Source: Rhodocyclaceae bacterium (GTDB lineage Bacteria; Pseudomonadota; Gammaproteobacteria; Burkholderiales; Rhodocyclaceae). From it: a stretch of DNA of 11,790 nt. The notes under the pieces were generated by a model. The model saw nothing but the letters and a program-made list of their open reading frames with translations. It ran no database searches and was not told where the DNA came from. The position numbers and the translations under genes were made by a program. The DNA lies in contig PNJM01000053.1 of the NCBI GenBank assembly GCA_013821865.1, positions 1-11,790 of the forward strand, written 5' to 3'. Below are positions 10,558-11,790 of this stretch, one piece after another; position 1 is the first letter of the stretch; each line of letters begins with the position of its first letter.

Positions 10558-11790
10558 ATGCAGATTGCCGGAGAACAGAGTGCGGTGCGTGAGCACCGTC
10601 TGGCCCTGCCCGAGGTGCTCGACGCCCTGGCTGCCGACGGCCTTGTTCCCAGGGGCGTGGCCGAGGATTTCAAGAAGGAGCGCCGCTACTTCAAGGGCGA
10701 CACCCATCCTCTCGTCGTCGTCGCCGACCAGAAATGGAAGGCGGTGCAGGAGCCGCACAAGCCGCTCACGCTGGATTTCCTCACCGAATGGCTGGCGCAG
10801 CGGGTCGAGCTGGAATATCGCCACATCGATCCTCTCAAGATCGATTTTGCCTCGGTCACCGACGTTGTTTCCAACGCCTACGCGGCGCGTTTCAAGATAC
10901 TCCCGGTCGAGGTGACGACGCGCGAGGTGGTGATCGCCACGGCCGAGCCTTACCTGCGCGAGTGGGAGGCCGAGCTCAAGCCCATCCTGCGCAAGGAAAT
11001 CCGCCGCGTCATCGCCAACCCGCTGGACATCAGCCGCTACCTGGTCGAGTTCTACAACCTGGCGCGCTCGGTCAAGAAGGCGGCGCTGGCGGGCACTTCT
11101 GCTTCCGGCGTCTCGAATTTCGAACAGCTGGTCGAACTGGGCCAGAAAAATCACCAGTTCGACGCCAATGACCAGCACATCGTCGGCATTGTCGACTGGC
11201 TCTGGCAGTACGCTTTCGAGCAGCGCGCCAGCGACATCCACATCGAGCCGCGGCGCGAGCTGGGCATCGTGCGCTTCCGCATCGACGGCGTGCTGCACCA
11301 GGTGTACCAGATTCCCATGTCGGTGCTCAACGCCATGACCAGCCGCATCAAGATCCTCGGGCGCATGGACGTGGTGGAGAAGCGCCGGCCGCAGGACGGC
11401 CGCATCAAGACGCGCACGGCGGATGGCCAGGAAATCGAGCTGCGCCTGTCTACGCTGCCGACCGCCTTCGGCGAGAAGCTCGTGATGCGCATTTTCGATC
11501 CGGGTGTGCTGGTGCGCGATTTTTCCGAACTGGGCTTCACGGACGATGACAGGAGCCGCTGGACGCAGATGGTCGAGCAGCCCAACGGCATCATCCTGGT
11601 CACCGGCCCGACCGGATCGGGCAAGACGACGACGCTCTACTCGACGCTGAAGCAGCTTGCCACGCCGGAGGTCAACGTCTGCACCATCGAGGATCCGATC
11701 GAGATGATCGAGTCCTCGTTCAACCAGTTTCAGGTGCATCACGCCATCGACATGAGCTTCGCAGCCGGCGTGCGCGCCCTCATGCGCCAG
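10558..11790 (+). CDS. GspE/PilB-family secretion or pilus assembly ATPase (3' truncated)
   Basis: Hexameric cytoplasmic ATPase of the type II secretion/type IV pilus class, which powers pseudopilus or pilus assembly at the inner membrane. The first 411 codons are present and the frame is open at the window end. An N-terminal GspE/PilB-type domain (about 45-175) precedes the conserved core: RASDIHIEPRRE (223-234), VRFRIDGVLHQV (238-249), VEKRRPQDGRIKT (273-285), LRLSTLPTAFGEKLVMRIF (295-313), Walker A GPTGSGKTTT (350-359) and the Asp box TIEDPIEM (376-383). Walker B and any tetracysteine zinc motif lie beyond the window. The ATG has a weak TAGG site (10548-10551) and a sigma-70-like promoter upstream. 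Features mix those of GspE and PilB, and no other secretion gene is visible, so no symbol is given. A retraction ATPase (PilT) is excluded by the long N-terminal domain. Confidence 0.9.
   Translation, partial: MQIAGEQSAVREHRLALPEVLDALAADGLVPRGVAEDFKKERRYFKGDTHPLVVVADQKWKAVQEPHKPLTLDFLTEWLAQRVELEYRHIDPLKIDFASVTDVVSNAYAARFKILPVEVTTREVVIATAEPYLREWEAELKPILRKEIRRVIANPLDISRYLVEFYNLARSVKKAALAGTSASGVSNFEQLVELGQKNHQFDANDQHIVGIVDWLWQYAFEQRASDIHIEPRRELGIVRFRIDGVLHQVYQIPMSVLNAMTSRIKILGRMDVVEKRRPQDGRIKTRTADGQEIELRLSTLPTAFGEKLVMRIFDPGVLVRDFSELGFTDDDRSRWTQMVEQPNGIILVTGPTGSGKTTTLYSTLKQLATPEVNVCTIEDPIEMIESSFNQFQVHHAIDMSFAAGVRALMRQ

Overview
The window is high-GC, densely coded DNA with ordinary bacterial gene spacing. 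It carries a complete urease gene set fused to a urea ABC transporter, then htpG, a chemotaxis receptor and a secretion/pilus-type ATPase. The urt-ure order, the protein styles and the sigma-factor promoter types fit a motile betaproteobacterium, possibly of the Rhodocyclales/Nitrosomonadales type. The order-level guess rests on general resemblance only, because no rRNA or other taxonomic marker is present.

Region 1 (2-7122, all + strand) is one unbroken nitrogen-acquisition unit. It starts inside urtD and continues with urtE, the two ATPase subunits of a high-affinity urea importer. It then runs ureD, ureA, an alpha/beta-hydrolase gene, ureB, ureC, ureE, ureF and ureG. Gaps are 0-13 bases and several stop/start codons overlap, so transcription probably comes from a promoter upstream of the window. 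UrtDE power urea uptake and UreABC hydrolyse urea to ammonia and carbamate/CO2. UreD, UreF, UreG and UreE deliver nickel and assemble the active site, whose metal ligands are all present in UreC. The odd member is the 329-residue hydrolase between ureA and ureB. It overlaps ureB by 14 bases and its last codons contain the ureB ribosome-binding site.

Region 2 (7123-9105) is htpG (Hsp90), preceded by an 84-base gap with a textbook RpoH (sigma-32) heat-shock promoter, CTTGAAA-14 nt-CCCCATTT. A long inverted repeat joins the end of ureG to the spacer and -10 element of this promoter. It could act as a combined urease-operon terminator and promoter element.

Region 3 (9106-10557) holds a convergent methyl-accepting chemotaxis protein on the - strand, with two closely spaced membrane segments and almost no periplasmic part. 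It is preceded by a strong match to a FliA (sigma-28) flagellar promoter, which also shows that the longest possible reading frame start is wrong. The 220-base divergent gap also carries a palindrome, a 9-base direct repeat and a sigma-70-like promoter facing the last gene.

Region 4 (10558-11790) is the first 411 codons of a GspE/PilB-family ATPase, cut by the window end just after the Asp box. No tRNA, rRNA, insertion sequence, CRISPR array or phage gene was seen. No stretch longer than 300 bases lacks a gene. Apart from the hydrolase insertion and the regulatory overlaps, this is a conventional region. I found no convincing wholly new system.
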